Translations under genes and position numbers: made by a program
Assembly (NCBI RefSeq): GCF_900114895.1
Contig: NZ_FOUO01000020.1
Coordinates: 1-34,927 of the forward strand
DNA length: 34,927 bases
Direction: 5' to 3'
Source of the DNA: Ectothiorhodospira mobilis
Lineage (GTDB): Bacteria > Pseudomonadota > Gammaproteobacteria > Ectothiorhodospirales > Ectothiorhodospiraceae
Shown: positions 11,312-21,020 of the stretch, piece by piece
Position numbering within the stretch: position 1 is the first letter of the stretch
How the letters are laid out: each line of letters starts with the position of its first letter
The notes under the pieces: model-generated
Told to the model about the DNA's origin: nothing
The model's database searches: none
The model's input: the letters and a program-made list of their open reading frames with translations, nothing else

Positions 11312-11921
11312 GTCGTACCTCGCTCATGAATCGGGTGATGCGCCCGGGGTCCTTGATCCCGGGGGCCGCCTCCACGCCGCTGCTCACGTCCACGGCCCAG
11401 GGGCGGGTGCGGGCGATGGCTGCGGCCACGTTGTCCGGATGGAGCCCGCCGGCCAGGATCAGGGGCCGGTCCACGTCGCCGGGCCAGGACGCCCAGTCGA
11501 AGGTGCGGCCGGTCCCCCCCGCCTGCCCCGGGCCGTGGCTGTCCAGCAAAAAGCCCCGGGCCCGGGGATAGCGGGCCATGAAGGCCCGCGCCCAGCCGGG
11601 CTCGGCCATGGGCACCGCCTTGAGGTAGTCCATGCCGAAGGCGTCGCAGGCCTCGGGGGGCTCGTGGCCATGGAACTGCAGAAGATCCAGGGGCAGGGCC
11701 TCCAGCGCCGCTTGCACCGCATCCGTCCCGGCGTCCATGAACAGCCCCACGCGGGTGACGAAGGGGGGCAGCTGCGCCAGGATCAACCCCGCCTGCTCCA
11801 GGGTCACGGCCCGGGGGCTTGGCGCGTGGAGCACCAGGCCCACGGCGTCACAGCCGGCCGCCACGGCGGCCCTGGCGTCCGCCTCGCGGGTGATGCCGCA
11901 GATCTTGACACGGGTACGCAT
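11283..11921 (-). CDS. trpF: N-(5'-phosphoribosyl)anthranilate isomerase
   Basis: This 212-aa single-domain TIM barrel performs the Amadori rearrangement of phosphoribosylanthranilate in tryptophan synthesis. It starts [11 protein letters not shown], with the catalytic general base Cys8 in the KICGIT motif. The second catalytic residue is probably the Asp in [14 protein letters not shown]. The C-terminal phosphate-binding strands [11 protein letters not shown] and [16 protein letters not shown] are present. It is monofunctional, not fused to trpC. It overlaps the start of trpB. Confidence 0.97.
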
Positions 11922-11995
11922 GGCCGTCCGCTGCAGTGGTCCAAACCTTGAAGCGTATCAGAAAACCGCGCACGGGATTAACCACACCGTGGCCT

Positions 11996-12790
11996 TCAGC
12001 CGTAGGTGGGGAGGATCGCCGGCGGCTGCAGATCAAAGCGCGGGTCGTAGCCCACCTGCACCAGATACAGACCGTCCGGGGGCGCGGTCACCCCCGCCTG
12101 ATCCCGGTCCCGCACCCGCAGCAGTTCCTGCACCCACTCCACCTCCCGCTCGCCGCGGCCGATGGCCATGAGCACCCCGGCGATGTTGCGCACCATGTGG
12201 TGCAGGAAGGCGTTGGCGCGGATGTCCAGGTGGATGAAGTCACCGCTGCGGTGGACGCCGATCTCCTCCACCGTGCGCACCGGGGTGCGCGCCTGGCAGC
12301 CCCGGGCGCGGAAGCTGGTGAAGTCGTGCTCCCCCAGGAGCAGGCGCGCGGCCCGATCCATGACCCCGGCGTCCAGGGGGCGGTGGGTCCAGGTGACCCG
12401 GCGGCGCAGGATCGCCGGGCGCGTGGTACGGCAGAGGATGATGTACCGGTAGCGGCGCCAGCGGGCGGAGAAGCGGGCGTGGAAATCCCCGGGCACGGGC
12501 CGTACCCAGTGGAAGCTGAGTTCGGGGGAGAGATGGCTGTTGCCCCCCAGGAGCCAGGCCCGGGGCGGACGCACGGCACGGGTGTCGAAGTGGATCACCT
12601 GCCCCGTGGCGTGGACCCCGGCATCGGTACGCCCGGCACAGGTCACCTCCACCGGCTCGTCCGCCACCCGGGAGAGGGCCTTTTGCACCTGGGCCTGCAG
12701 GGTGCGGGCCTCCCGCTGGATCTGCCAGCCCCGGAAACCGGAACCGTCGTATTCAAGGCCAATGGCCAGACGCTGCAGGGAATCAGTCAT
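11996..12790 (-). CDS. truA: tRNA pseudouridine(38-40) synthase
   Basis: The 264-aa enzyme converts U38, U39 and U40 in the tRNA anticodon stem to pseudouridine. The catalytic aspartate is Asp56 in CAGRTDAGVHATGQVIHF. The N-terminal GLEYDGSGFRGWQ and later segments GEHDFTSFRARGCQ and ANAFLHHMVRNIAGVLMAIG are family hallmarks. The start is ATG 12790 by homology, although no Shine-Dalgarno is evident. The open frame continues upstream only as a shadow of the neighbouring membrane-protein gene. fimV, truA, trpF is the expected order in this lineage. Confidence 0.97.
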   Translation of the reverse strand: MTDSLQRLAIGLEYDGSGFRGWQIQREARTLQAQVQKALSRVADEPVEVTCAGRTDAGVHATGQVIHFDTRAVRPPRAWLLGGNSHLSPELSFHWVRPVPGDFHARFSARWRRYRYIILCRTTRPAILRRRVTWTHRPLDAGVMDRAARLLLGEHDFTSFRARGCQARTPVRTVEEIGVHRSGDFIHLDIRANAFLHHMVRNIAGVLMAIGRGEREVEWVQELLRVRDRDQAGVTAPPDGLYLVQVGYDPRFDLQPPAILPTYG

Positions 12791-12869
12791 GGAGCAAGGG
12801 GGATTGCCGTGGGCACCGCATGGGAGGCGGGATTGTACCCGCCGCCGGCCTCGGGGGCCATCAAGGCCC

Positions 12870-13619
12870 TCATCCCGCCAGGGCCAGGAGGGCCAGGGGC
12901 AGGATGACCAACGCCAGGGCCAGCCAGTGCCGGGGCGCGGGCGGGGCCTCGGACGGCAGGCGGATGGGGTCCAGGGGGGCCTCCTCCGCCGCCTGCAAGA
13001 CGCGGTGGAACAGGTCGGCGGCCCGGTCCCCCAGCCGCCGCAGGCGTTGCCGCGGACCGCCCGCCTGCGCGCCGGAGGTGGCGGCCTCCGCGGCCAGCAG
13101 GCGCACCTGCGGCAGGGCCTCCAGGGTGAGCACCAGGCGCACGGCGAAACGCTCCCGGGGGAAGGCCAGGCGGGCCAGGGGCCGGGTGAGCCAGAGCAGG
13201 CCCTGCACCAGACGCTCGCGGGAGGTGCCCTGCAGCAGCCACACCACGGCCCCCACCGCCAACAGCAGCACCAGGGTGCGTTCCAGCCCCTGGAGCACAC
13301 CGGTGACGCTGGGGGACAGGGGGCCGAGGCCCGGTGCCAGGGGCAGGCCCGGCGTGAACCAGCCGAAGACCAGCACGATGGAGAGGAAGAACCATTTCAG
13401 CCGGGCGGCCATGGCGGCGAAGCGGCGCAGGCCGGGGGGCCCCAGCCGGGCCAGGGCGGCGGCCACCAGGGCGCCTCCGGCCATCAGCACGGGCCAGCCC
13501 CCCTGGGCCACGCAGGCGATGTAGAGGATCACCCCCAGGATGCGGACGGCGGGATGCATGCCTGGATATGCGTGCATGAACAGCGGGCGGGCATGGGGGA
13601 CGGCCCGCCGGGACGGCAT
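12870..13619 (-). CDS. EcfT/CbiQ-like membrane protein
   Basis: This is a polytopic membrane protein of up to 249 aa. Hydrophobic stretches are near residues 25-60, 75-90, 118-130 and at the extreme C-terminus (LALALVILPLALLALAG). The middle part, GTSRERLVQGLLWLTRPLAR then LAFPRERFAVRLVLTLEALP, resembles the conserved core of energy-coupling-factor T components and CbiQ. The two Ala-Arg-Gly type coupling motifs expected in the cytoplasmic domain are not recognisable, and no ATPase or S-component gene is adjacent. Its transport role is therefore unproven. Starts at ATG 13619, 13577 and 13559 are all possible and none has a good Shine-Dalgarno. It lies between fimV and truA, where P. aeruginosa has no gene. 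Confidence 0.68.
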   Translation of the reverse strand: MPSRRAVPHARPLFMHAYPGMHPAVRILGVILYIACVAQGGWPVLMAGGALVAAALARLGPPGLRRFAAMAARLKWFFLSIVLVFGWFTPGLPLAPGLGPLSPSVTGVLQGLERTLVLLLAVGAVVWLLQGTSRERLVQGLLWLTRPLARLAFPRERFAVRLVLTLEALPQVRLLAAEAATSGAQAGGPRQRLRRLGDRAADLFHRVLQAAEEAPLDPIRLPSEAPPAPRHWLALALVILPLALLALAG

Positions 13620-13632
13620 GGGCGGGTCGCGA

Positions 13633-16449
13633 TCACGGGATCTGCTGCATCAGTTCCCGGGCCTCCTGCTGCTGCTCTTCGTTGCCCTCGGCGATGACCT
13701 CCTCCAGGGTGGTGCGTGCCCCTTCGGCGTCCCCCATGTCGATATAGGCCCGGGCCAGATCCAGCTTGGTGCTGATCTCGTCCCCCAGGACGAAATCCTC
13801 CTCATCCAGGGATTCCTCGTCACCGGCGCTGCCGGCCTCGTCCTCGTGGAAGAAATCCTCCAGATCAAAACGGGTGGTGGAGGGCTCGGTGAAGGAGGCC
13901 TCCCGGCCGGCCCCTTCCCTGTCCTCATCGGTGGGGGACTCCTCTCCGTCCAGTTCGAAGCCGAGCCCCGCGGAATCCAGATCCAGGTCCAGATCCAGTT
14001 CGGGGAGTTCACCACGGGAGGCCGCTCCGGCCTGGCCTTCCTCCTCCTTCCCAAGCGGCCCACCAGAGGGGCGCTCCAGCTCCAGGGTGGGCAGGGTGGA
14101 TCCGGAGGCCGTATCCCCGCGGTCCGCGCCCGATTCCAGGAACCGGGTGGGGGCCTCCTCGTCCGTATCCCCCGGGGGTTGCGTCCCGGCGGTGGACAGG
14201 TCCTCCGGCAGATCCAGGTCGAAATCCTCCAGCGCCGGGAGGCCCGGGGACCGATCCTCGTCCCTCCCGCTGGGGGGTGTTGCGGCCCCCTCCTCTTGCG
14301 CCAGGGACCCGAAACCGGGGCCTTCCTCCGTCTGCGGGCGGGGCTGCAACAGGGTCTCGTCCAGATCGTCCCGCAGACCGGGGCCCGAAGCGGAGGTTGC
14401 ACCGGCCGGGGCCTCGGGGACGGTGACCCCGGCGCCACCGAAGAGGGGGTTCTCGGGCGCCAGTTCCTGCCCCATGGTCACCACCCGCTCCCAGAGCGCG
14501 CTGGGCCGGTCCCCCAGGCGCTCATGCATGGCGGTGGCCGCACGGGTGAAGGCATCGGCATCGTGGGCGGAGAAATGGGTCTCGGCCAGCTTGAAATGAT
14601 AGTCCAGGCGCTCCGGGTGCTCTTCCAGGGCCGTTTCCAATAGCTCCCGGGCCTGCGTATACAGGCCATAGGCCAGGTACACGTCCGCCTCGGCGATGGT
14701 GTCGTCGTTGCTGACCTCGTCCGGGTTCTGTCCCTGGGCCAGGGTCTGGGACGCGGCGGTGGGGGTCCCCTGGGGCGGGGCCCCCTCTTCCCTGGATGCC
14801 GGTGCCTCACCGGCATCCCCCTCGGCGGGCGCGGGGGCCGGGGCGCTCTCCCCGGCGGGGGCCCCGAATTCCGTTGCCGTGTGCTGTGTGTCCTCACCCG
14901 CAGGGCGGTTGAGATCGGCCTCGGCGGGGGCCGTGGGTCCGCCCGCGGCCAGACCCGCCGTGGCGGCCCCCGCCGCCACGGCGGGGGTGGACCGGTCTCG
15001 TTCGGGCACGACGGCCGGGGGCGGTTCCCGTTCCGGCTCTCCAGCCCCGGCACCCCGCAGCCGGCGCAGCATCAGCAGGGCCAGGGCCCCGAGGAGGAGC
15101 ACCGCCGCACCGATCCCCCCCAACAAGGTGGGGCTTTGCAGGATCGAGGCCACCGGGGAGGGCGGGCGCTGCACCTCCGGAGCCGCAGTGGATTCCGGGG
15201 ACGGGGTCGGCGCCGGGGAGGAGGCCGGGGCCTCCCCGCTGCCCTCGTCCGGGGCGGGGGGAGTCGCACCCTCGCCCCGGGATTCAGCCCCGGACGGCGG
15301 GGCGGTCTCCACAGCCGGGGGCTCCGAGGCCGCGGTGTCTTCCGGCCCCATGCGGGCCTGGAGCCGGGCCAGCTGCTCGTTGGTCACCCCGAGCAATCGG
15401 CTCTGGCGTTCCAGCAGGGATTCCAGCTCACGGATGCGCTCGCGCAGTTCCTGGGCCTCCTGGCGGCGGGATTCGGTGGTCTCCCGCACCAGGGCCAGTT
15501 CCCGTTGCAGTCGCTCCACCTCGCCCTCGCCCTGGGCCTCCCGGGCCACGATCTCCAGACCGGCGACGGGGGTCTGCCCCTCCCCGCTCGCGGCCTCCTC
15601 GGCGGAGGGGCCCTCTTCCCCTTGCGCGGTGGGGCGGGTCTCGTCCCCGCCCTCCCCTTGCGCGGGCGTCTGGGGCCGGGGGGCCTCGGCCGCCTGGCGG
15701 CGGTAGTCCTCCCACAGGGCGTTCTGCCGGGCCACCGCCTGGCGGGCCTCGGCGGGGGACAGCCGGGTCACCTCGTCCCGACCGGGGATGCGCAGCACCT
15801 GGCCGCGGCGCAGGTTGTTGATGTTCCCCTCGCCGAAGGCCTCGGGATTGGCCCGCAGCAGGGCCATCATCATCTGCTCCACGGTGACGTCCCCGCCGGG
15901 ACGGAAACGCTCCCCCAGGGCCCAGAGGGTGTCCCCCGCGCGCACGCGGTGGGTCTCCGGCAGGGCACTGTCCCCGGCCGCGCCTGCGCCATCGGCGCGG
16001 CCGTCGTCCCCGCGCCCCGTAAGGGCGGCGGCGGGCTCCGGCCGGGACTGCTCGAACAGGGCGGGGGGATCCAGCAGGAGGGTGTACTCGCGCACCAGCC
16101 GGCCGTTGGGCCAGCTGGCCTCCACGAGGAAGTTCAGGAAGGGTTCGCGCACGGGGCCATCGGAGGTGACGCGGATGCGGTAGCCGCCGTCGGGGAGGGC
16201 CACGGGCTCGAATTCGAGCCGCGTGAGCACCGGGGGACGGGGGATCCCCATGCGCTCGAACAGGGCAGGCGGTGCAAGGCGCACCACCAGATCCTCCACC
16301 TCCCGGGGATCCGCGGAGACCAGGCGGATCTCGGCCCGCAGGGGCTGGTTCAATGCCGAGCGGGGCTCGATCTCACCCAGGCCGAGCCCGAAGGTCGATC
16401 CCGGCGCGACCAGGGCCCACACCGCCGTTCCCAAAGCCAGTCTGCGCAC
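13633..16449 (-). CDS. fimV: FimV-type pilus assembly / polar hub protein
   Basis: The 938-aa inner-membrane protein has a peptidoglycan-binding N-terminal part. In Pseudomonas FimV promotes type IV pilus assembly, twitching and polar cAMP signalling. From N to C it shows a signal sequence, the FimV N-terminal region (GEIEPRSALNQPLRAEI), a LysM domain around 165-225 (HRVRAGDTLWALGERF), a coiled coil of Glu/Arg-rich heptads, and one transmembrane helix (LLGGIGAAVLLLGALALLML). A long acidic cytoplasmic region follows with TPR-like motifs (EADVYLAYGLYTQARELLE), then the conserved C-terminal FimV motif (STKLDLARAYIDMGDAEGAR). The start is GTG 16449, with AAGGGGG 8 nt upstream. The frame extends further upstream without homology. 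It sits between asd and truA as in Pseudomonas. Confidence 0.93.
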   Translation of the reverse strand: MRRLALGTAVWALVAPGSTFGLGLGEIEPRSALNQPLRAEIRLVSADPREVEDLVVRLAPPALFERMGIPRPPVLTRLEFEPVALPDGGYRIRVTSDGPVREPFLNFLVEASWPNGRLVREYTLLLDPPALFEQSRPEPAAALTGRGDDGRADGAGAAGDSALPETHRVRAGDTLWALGERFRPGGDVTVEQMMMALLRANPEAFGEGNINNLRRGQVLRIPGRDEVTRLSPAEARQAVARQNALWEDYRRQAAEAPRPQTPAQGEGGDETRPTAQGEEGPSAEEAASGEGQTPVAGLEIVAREAQGEGEVERLQRELALVRETTESRRQEAQELRERIRELESLLERQSRLLGVTNEQLARLQARMGPEDTAASEPPAVETAPPSGAESRGEGATPPAPDEGSGEAPASSPAPTPSPESTAAPEVQRPPSPVASILQSPTLLGGIGAAVLLLGALALLMLRRLRGAGAGEPEREPPPAVVPERDRSTPAVAAGAATAGLAAGGPTAPAEADLNRPAGEDTQHTATEFGAPAGESAPAPAPAEGDAGEAPASREEGAPPQGTPTAASQTLAQGQNPDEVSNDDTIAEADVYLAYGLYTQARELLETALEEHPERLDYHFKLAETHFSAHDADAFTRAATAMHERLGDRPSALWERVVTMGQELAPENPLFGGAGVTVPEAPAGATSASGPGLRDDLDETLLQPRPQTEEGPGFGSLAQEEGAATPPSGRDEDRSPGLPALEDFDLDLPEDLSTAGTQPPGDTDEEAPTRFLESGADRGDTASGSTLPTLELERPSGGPLGKEEEGQAGAASRGELPELDLDLDLDSAGLGFELDGEESPTDEDREGAGREASFTEPSTTRFDLEDFFHEDEAGSAGDEESLDEEDFVLGDEISTKLDLARAYIDMGDAEGARTTLEEVIAEGNEEQQQEARELMQQIP

Positions 16450-16549
16450 TGCCGAATCCCCCTTGTCGTCACCCCCGCTTGAGGCCGGGGCCTTCCCCTT
16501 CCGGTGCCGAGGTCCCCGCACCCGGCCGTGTGCCGGCGGGCCGGGCCAT

Positions 16550-17581
16550 TCAGCGCCCCGTGAGGTAGTCTTCTATCAGAACTTCCGCGATCTGGATACT
16601 GTTCAGGGCGGCGCCCTTGCGCACATTGTCGGCCACCACCCACAGATCCAGCCCCCGGGGATGGGAGATGTCCTCGCGGATGCGCCCGACAAAGACGGGA
16701 TCGTGGGCCGAGGCCTCGGTCACCGCGGTGGGATAGCCCCCGTCCCCGCGCTCGTCCATCACCTGCACGCCGGGGGCCGCCATGAGCAGCTCCCGCGCCC
16801 GATCCGCCGTGATCTTCTCGCGGGTCTCGATGTGCACCGCCTCCGAGTGACCATAGAACACGGGGACACGCACGGCGGTGGGATTCACCTGGATGTGCTC
16901 GTCCTCGAAGATCTTGCGCGTCTCCCACACCATCTTCATCTCTTCCTTGGTATACCCGTTCTCCTGGAAGACGTCGATATGGGGCAGGCAGTTGAAGGCG
17001 ATCTGCTTGGGATAGACGCTGCATTCCGCCGGACGGCCGTTGAGCAACTGGGCCGTCTGGGTGGCCAGTTCCTCGATGGCGTCCTTGCCGGTGCCGGACA
17101 CCGCCTGGTAGGTGGCCACGTTGATGCGCTCGATGCCCACGGCATCGTGGATGGGCTTGAGGGCCACCAGCATCTGGATGGTGGAGCAATTGGGGTTGGC
17201 GATGATGCCCCGGTTGCGGTAGCCGGCCACGGCGTGGCGGTTCACCTCCGGCACCACCAGCGGAATGTCGGCGTCATAGCGGAACTGGGAGGTGTTGTCG
17301 ATCACCACGCAACCGGCGGCGGCGGCCTTGGGGGCGTATTCCTTCGACACCGAGGCGCCGGGGGAGAACAGCCCGATCTGTACCTTGGAGAAATCGAACT
17401 CCGCCAGATCCTGCACCACCAGTTCACGCTTGCCGAAGGCCACGCGGGAACCGGCGGAGCGGCTGCTGGCCACGGCATGGACCTCCCCCAGGGGGAGATC
17501 GCGCTCGGCGAGGATGGAGAGCATGGCCTCCCCCACGGCACCGGTAGCGCCGACGACGGCCACATCAAAGGTCTGACTCAT
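16550..17581 (-). CDS. asd: Aspartate-semialdehyde dehydrogenase
   Basis: This 343-aa NADPH enzyme reduces aspartyl phosphate to aspartate semialdehyde, the branch point to lysine, diaminopimelate, threonine and methionine. The Rossmann loop VVGATGAVGEAML is at the N-terminus. The catalytic Cys132 lies in IIANPNCSTIQM. SGTGKDAIEEL and the substrate-binding region VRVPVFYGHSEAVHIET follow. The start ATG 17581 has AAGGA about 10 nt upstream. It lies between leuB and fimV, as in Pseudomonas where two asd-type genes occur at this place; only one is present here. Confidence 0.97.
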   Translation of the reverse strand: MSQTFDVAVVGATGAVGEAMLSILAERDLPLGEVHAVASSRSAGSRVAFGKRELVVQDLAEFDFSKVQIGLFSPGASVSKEYAPKAAAAGCVVIDNTSQFRYDADIPLVVPEVNRHAVAGYRNRGIIANPNCSTIQMLVALKPIHDAVGIERINVATYQAVSGTGKDAIEELATQTAQLLNGRPAECSVYPKQIAFNCLPHIDVFQENGYTKEEMKMVWETRKIFEDEHIQVNPTAVRVPVFYGHSEAVHIETREKITADRARELLMAAPGVQVMDERGDGGYPTAVTEASAHDPVFVGRIREDISHPRGLDLWVVADNVRKGAALNSIQIAEVLIEDYLTGR

Positions 17582-17642
17582 GGTTGTTGGATCCTTGGAT
17601 GATTCGTTCGTGAAATCTGCCTGCCGGGAAGGGGGCGGCCCC

Positions 17643-18722
17643 TCAGTCGGCCAGGGCGGCCACCACCGCCTCGCCCATCTCCCGGGTACCCACCTTTGCG
17701 CAGCCCTCAGACCAGATATCCGGCGTGCGCTGGCCCTGGTCCAGGACGCGGCCCACGGCCGCCTCCACCCGATCCGCCTGGGCCGCCTCGCCCAGGCTGT
17801 AGCGCAACATCATGGCCACGGACAGGAGCGTGGCCAGGGGATTGGCCATGCCCTGGCCGGCGATGTCCGGCGCGGAGCCGTGGATCGGTTCGTAGAGCCC
17901 CTTGCCCTGGGCATCCAGCGAGGCGGAGGGCAGCATGCCGATGGACCCGGTGAGCATGGCCGCGGCGTCCGAGAGGATATCCCCGAACATGTTCTCGGTG
18001 ACGATGACGTCGAACTGCTTGGGGGCCCGCACCAACTGCATGGCGGCATTGTCCACGTACATGTGGGACAGTGCCACGTCCGGGTAGTCCCTGGCCACCC
18101 TTTCCACCACCTCGCGCCACAACTGTGAGACCTCCAGCACATTGGCCTTATCCACGGAGCACAGGCGCCGGCCCCGCTTCATGGCGATCTCGAAACCGCT
18201 GCGGGCGATGCGCTCGATCTCCGGCTCGGAGTAGATGAGGGTATTGAAGCCCTCGCGCACCCCGTCCTCCCGGGTGCGGATGCCCCGGGGCTGGCCGAAG
18301 TAGGCCCCACCGGTGAGCTCCCGCAGGATCATGAGATCCAGGCCGCCGACGATGTCCGGCTTCAGGGCGGAGGCGGAGGCCAGCTGGGGATAGAGGATGG
18401 CGGGGCGCAGGTTGGCGAACAGCTCCAGCTGGGAGCGGATGGCCAGAAGTCCCCGCTCCGGGCGCTTCTCCCAGGGCAGCTGGTCATACCGCGGGCCGCC
18501 CACGGCCCCCAGCAGCACGCCGTCCGCCTCGCGGGCCAGGTCCAGGGTGGCCTGGGGGAGCGGCTCGCCGGCGGCGTCGTAGCCGGCACCGCCGATGGCG
18601 GCCTCTTCCAGTTCCACCGCCAGAGCGAAACGGTCCTTCAGGGCATGGAGCAGGCGCGTGGCCTCGGCCACGATCTCGGGACCGATGCCATCGCCGGGGA
18701 GGATGAGGATCTTGTGGGACAT
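17643..18722 (-). CDS. leuB: 3-isopropylmalate dehydrogenase
   Basis: This 359-aa enzyme oxidatively decarboxylates 3-isopropylmalate with NAD, the third leucine-specific step. It begins [21 protein letters not shown]. Other motifs are [20 protein letters not shown], the substrate loop [14 protein letters not shown], the catalytic-site segment [14 protein letters not shown], and [13 protein letters not shown] for the metal site. The start is ATG 18722, with GGAAA 8 nt upstream. An upstream start at 18752 would add ten residues without support. The order leuC-leuD-leuB suggests one operon. leuA is not nearby. Confidence 0.97.
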   Translation of the reverse strand: MSHKILILPGDGIGPEIVAEATRLLHALKDRFALAVELEEAAIGGAGYDAAGEPLPQATLDLAREADGVLLGAVGGPRYDQLPWEKRPERGLLAIRSQLELFANLRPAILYPQLASASALKPDIVGGLDLMILRELTGGAYFGQPRGIRTREDGVREGFNTLIYSEPEIERIARSGFEIAMKRGRRLCSVDKANVLEVSQLWREVVERVARDYPDVALSHMYVDNAAMQLVRAPKQFDVIVTENMFGDILSDAAAMLTGSIGMLPSASLDAQGKGLYEPIHGSAPDIAGQGMANPLATLLSVAMMLRYSLGEAAQADRVEAAVGRVLDQGQRTPDIWSEGCAKVGTREMGEAVVAALAD

Positions 18723-18823
18723 GGAGGGGTTTCCTGGTTCAAGGGTGTGCAAATGGAAAGATCCCCCCGCCCGCAGGAAGGGGGACCATCACCGGAGGCG
18801 CAAGGCCCGGAGGCGCGGGGCAA

Positions 18824-19480
18824 TCAGGCCCGGGGGCCGGCGTCGAACAGCCAGGGGGCCTCGGCCCGCCGCCGCGCCTCGTAGGCCCGGATCTCGTCCG
18901 CATGCTGCAGGGTGAGGCCGATGTCGTCCAGCCCGTTGAGCAGGCAGTGGCGGCGGAAGGGCTCCACCTCGAAGGGGAAGGACTCACCGGAGGGGGTGGT
19001 GACCACCTGGGCCTCCAGGTCCACGGTGAGGGTATATCCGGGATGGGCCTGCACCTCCTCGAAGAGGCGGTCGACGATGGCCTCGTCCAGCACCACGGGG
19101 AGCAGGCCGTTCTTGAAACTGTTGCCGAAGAAGATGTCGGCGAAGCTGGGGGCGATCACCACCCGGAATCCGTAGTCGGTGAGGGCCCAGACGGCGTGCT
19201 CCCGGGAGGAACCGCAGCCAAAGTTCTTGCGCGCCAGCAGGATACGGGCCCCCTGGTAGCGGGGATCGTTGAGCACGAAGTCCGGGTTCACCCGGCGCTG
19301 GCCATGGTCCATGCCCGGCTCACCCGGGTCCAGGTAGCGCCAGTCATCGAACAGGGTGGGCCCGAAGCCGGTGCGCTTCACCGACTTCAGGTACTGCTTG
19401 GGGATGATGGCGTCGGTGTCCACGTTGGAGCGGTCCAGCGGCATCACCACAGCGTTCAGTTTGTCGAATCTTTCCATCAT
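18824..19480 (-). CDS. leuD: 3-isopropylmalate dehydratase small subunit
   Basis: This is the 218-aa swivel-domain partner of LeuC in isomerising 2- to 3-isopropylmalate. Key segments are [20 protein letters not shown] near the N-terminus, [20 protein letters not shown] at the active site, and [19 protein letters not shown]. Two consecutive ATG codons (19480 and 19477) follow a strong GGAGAGAGGT, so either could start translation. It lies 31 nt after leuC and belongs to the same operon. Confidence 0.97.
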   Translation of the reverse strand: MMERFDKLNAVVMPLDRSNVDTDAIIPKQYLKSVKRTGFGPTLFDDWRYLDPGEPGMDHGQRRVNPDFVLNDPRYQGARILLARKNFGCGSSREHAVWALTDYGFRVVIAPSFADIFFGNSFKNGLLPVVLDEAIVDRLFEEVQAHPGYTLTVDLEAQVVTTPSGESFPFEVEPFRRHCLLNGLDDIGLTLQHADEIRAYEARRRAEAPWLFDAGPRA

Positions 19481-19511
19481 TGGGTCACCTCTCTCCGGGA
19501 TGGGGCGGGGA

Positions 19512-20915
19512 TCACAGGGTGCGCACGTCCACGAAATGCCCCGCCACCGCCGCCGCGGCGGCCATGGCCGGACTCACCAGATGGGTGCGCCCTCCCAGCC
19601 CCTGCCGGCCCTCGAAGTTACGGTTGGAGGTGGAGGCGCAGCGCTCGCCGGGTTCCAGACGGTCGGCGTTCATGGCCAGACACATGGAACAGCCCGGATC
19701 GCGCCACTCGAAACCCGCATCCCGGAAGATGCGGTCCAGCCCCTCGCGCTCCGCCTGCTGCTTCACCAGGCCGGAGCCGGGCACCACCATGGCCAGCTTG
19801 ATGTGCTCCGCCACACGCCGGCCCTCCACCACCCGGGCCGCGGCGCGCAGGTCCTCCAGCCGGGCGTTGGTGCAGGAACCGATGAAGACCTTGTCCAGAC
19901 GGATGTCGGTCACCGGCATGCCGGCCTGCAGCCCCATGTACTCCAGGGCCCGCTCCATGCCCCGGGCCTTCACCGGATCCCCGGCGGCGGCGGGATCCGG
20001 CACCCGGTCGGTCACCGGCACCACCATCTCCGGAGAGGTACCCCAGGTGACCTGGGGCACGATGTCGGCGGCATCGATGTGCACCTCGTGATCGAACACG
20101 GCATCGGCATCGGACTGCAGCTCGCGCCAGGCGGCCACCGCCCGCTCCCAGTCCTCGCCCTTGGGCGCGAAGGGACGGTCCTTTACATACTCGATGGTGG
20201 TGTCGTCCACCGCCACCATACCGGCCCGGGCCCCGGCCTCGATGGCCATGTTGCACACCGTCATGCGCCCCTCCATGGACAGATCCCGGATGGCCTCGCC
20301 GGCGAACTCGATGGCGCAGCCGGTCCCCCCGGCGGTGCCGATGCGCCCGATGATGGCCAGGACGATGTCCTTGGCGGTCACCCCGGGGCCCACGTGCCCG
20401 TCCACCGAGACGCGCATGTTCTTCATCTTCTTCTGCAACAGGCACTGGGTGGCCAGCACGTGCTCCACCTCCGAGGTGCCGATGCCCATGGACAGGGCGC
20501 CGAAGGCCCCGTGGGTGGAGGTGTGAGAATCGCCGCAGACCACGGTCATGCCCGGCAGGGTCGCCCCCTGCTCCGGGCCGATGACATGCACGATCCCCTG
20601 GCGCACATCCCCCATGGGGAAGAAGGTGATGCCGAAGGTGTTCACGTTCTCCTGCAGCGTCTCCAGCTGGGTGCGGGCCACCGGATCGGCCACCCCCTGG
20701 TCCCTGTCCTTGGTGGGCACGTTGTGGTCGGGCACCGCCACCACCGTATCCGTGCGCCAGGGCTTGCGCCCGGCCAGACGCAGCCCCTCGAAGGCCTGCG
20801 GCGAGGTAACCTCGTGGACCAGGTGCCGGTCGATGTACAGCAATGCCGTACCGTCCTCCTCCCGGCGCACCACATGGGCATCCCAGAGCTTGTCGTAGAG
20901 TGTCTTGCCAGTCAT
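19512..20915 (-). CDS. leuC: 3-isopropylmalate dehydratase large subunit
   Basis: The 467-aa aconitase-family subunit carries the [4Fe-4S] cluster and works with LeuD. It starts [36 protein letters not shown] and the cluster cysteines in [13 protein letters not shown] and GCSMCLAMN are intact. Length matches E. coli LeuC (466 aa). GGAGG lies 10 nt before the ATG. It is the first gene of leuCDB and is transcribed away from a LysR regulator across a repeat-filled gap. Confidence 0.98.
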   Translation of the reverse strand: MTGKTLYDKLWDAHVVRREEDGTALLYIDRHLVHEVTSPQAFEGLRLAGRKPWRTDTVVAVPDHNVPTKDRDQGVADPVARTQLETLQENVNTFGITFFPMGDVRQGIVHVIGPEQGATLPGMTVVCGDSHTSTHGAFGALSMGIGTSEVEHVLATQCLLQKKMKNMRVSVDGHVGPGVTAKDIVLAIIGRIGTAGGTGCAIEFAGEAIRDLSMEGRMTVCNMAIEAGARAGMVAVDDTTIEYVKDRPFAPKGEDWERAVAAWRELQSDADAVFDHEVHIDAADIVPQVTWGTSPEMVVPVTDRVPDPAAAGDPVKARGMERALEYMGLQAGMPVTDIRLDKVFIGSCTNARLEDLRAAARVVEGRRVAEHIKLAMVVPGSGLVKQQAEREGLDRIFRDAGFEWRDPGCSMCLAMNADRLEPGERCASTSNRNFEGRQGLGGRTHLVSPAMAAAAAVAGHFVDVRTL

Positions 20916-20940
20916 GGATGGGATCCTCCAATCGCTTTAC

Positions 20941-21000
20941 AGGGAGGATAAGGGCTGCTTAAGGATAACACAAATTCATATTTTTCATGCAAACCATTCC
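20941..21000 (-). promoter_or_regulatory. AT-rich upstream region, likely leuC promoter
   Basis: About 60 bases upstream of leuC form an AT-rich island in otherwise GC-rich DNA. On the minus strand TTGCAT (about 20993) and TGTTAT are separated by 16 nt and could serve as -35 and -10 boxes. Both match the consensus only partly, so the exact boxes are tentative. Confidence 0.35.
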
Positions 21001-21020
21001 GTGCAAGAATGGATGAGTCG

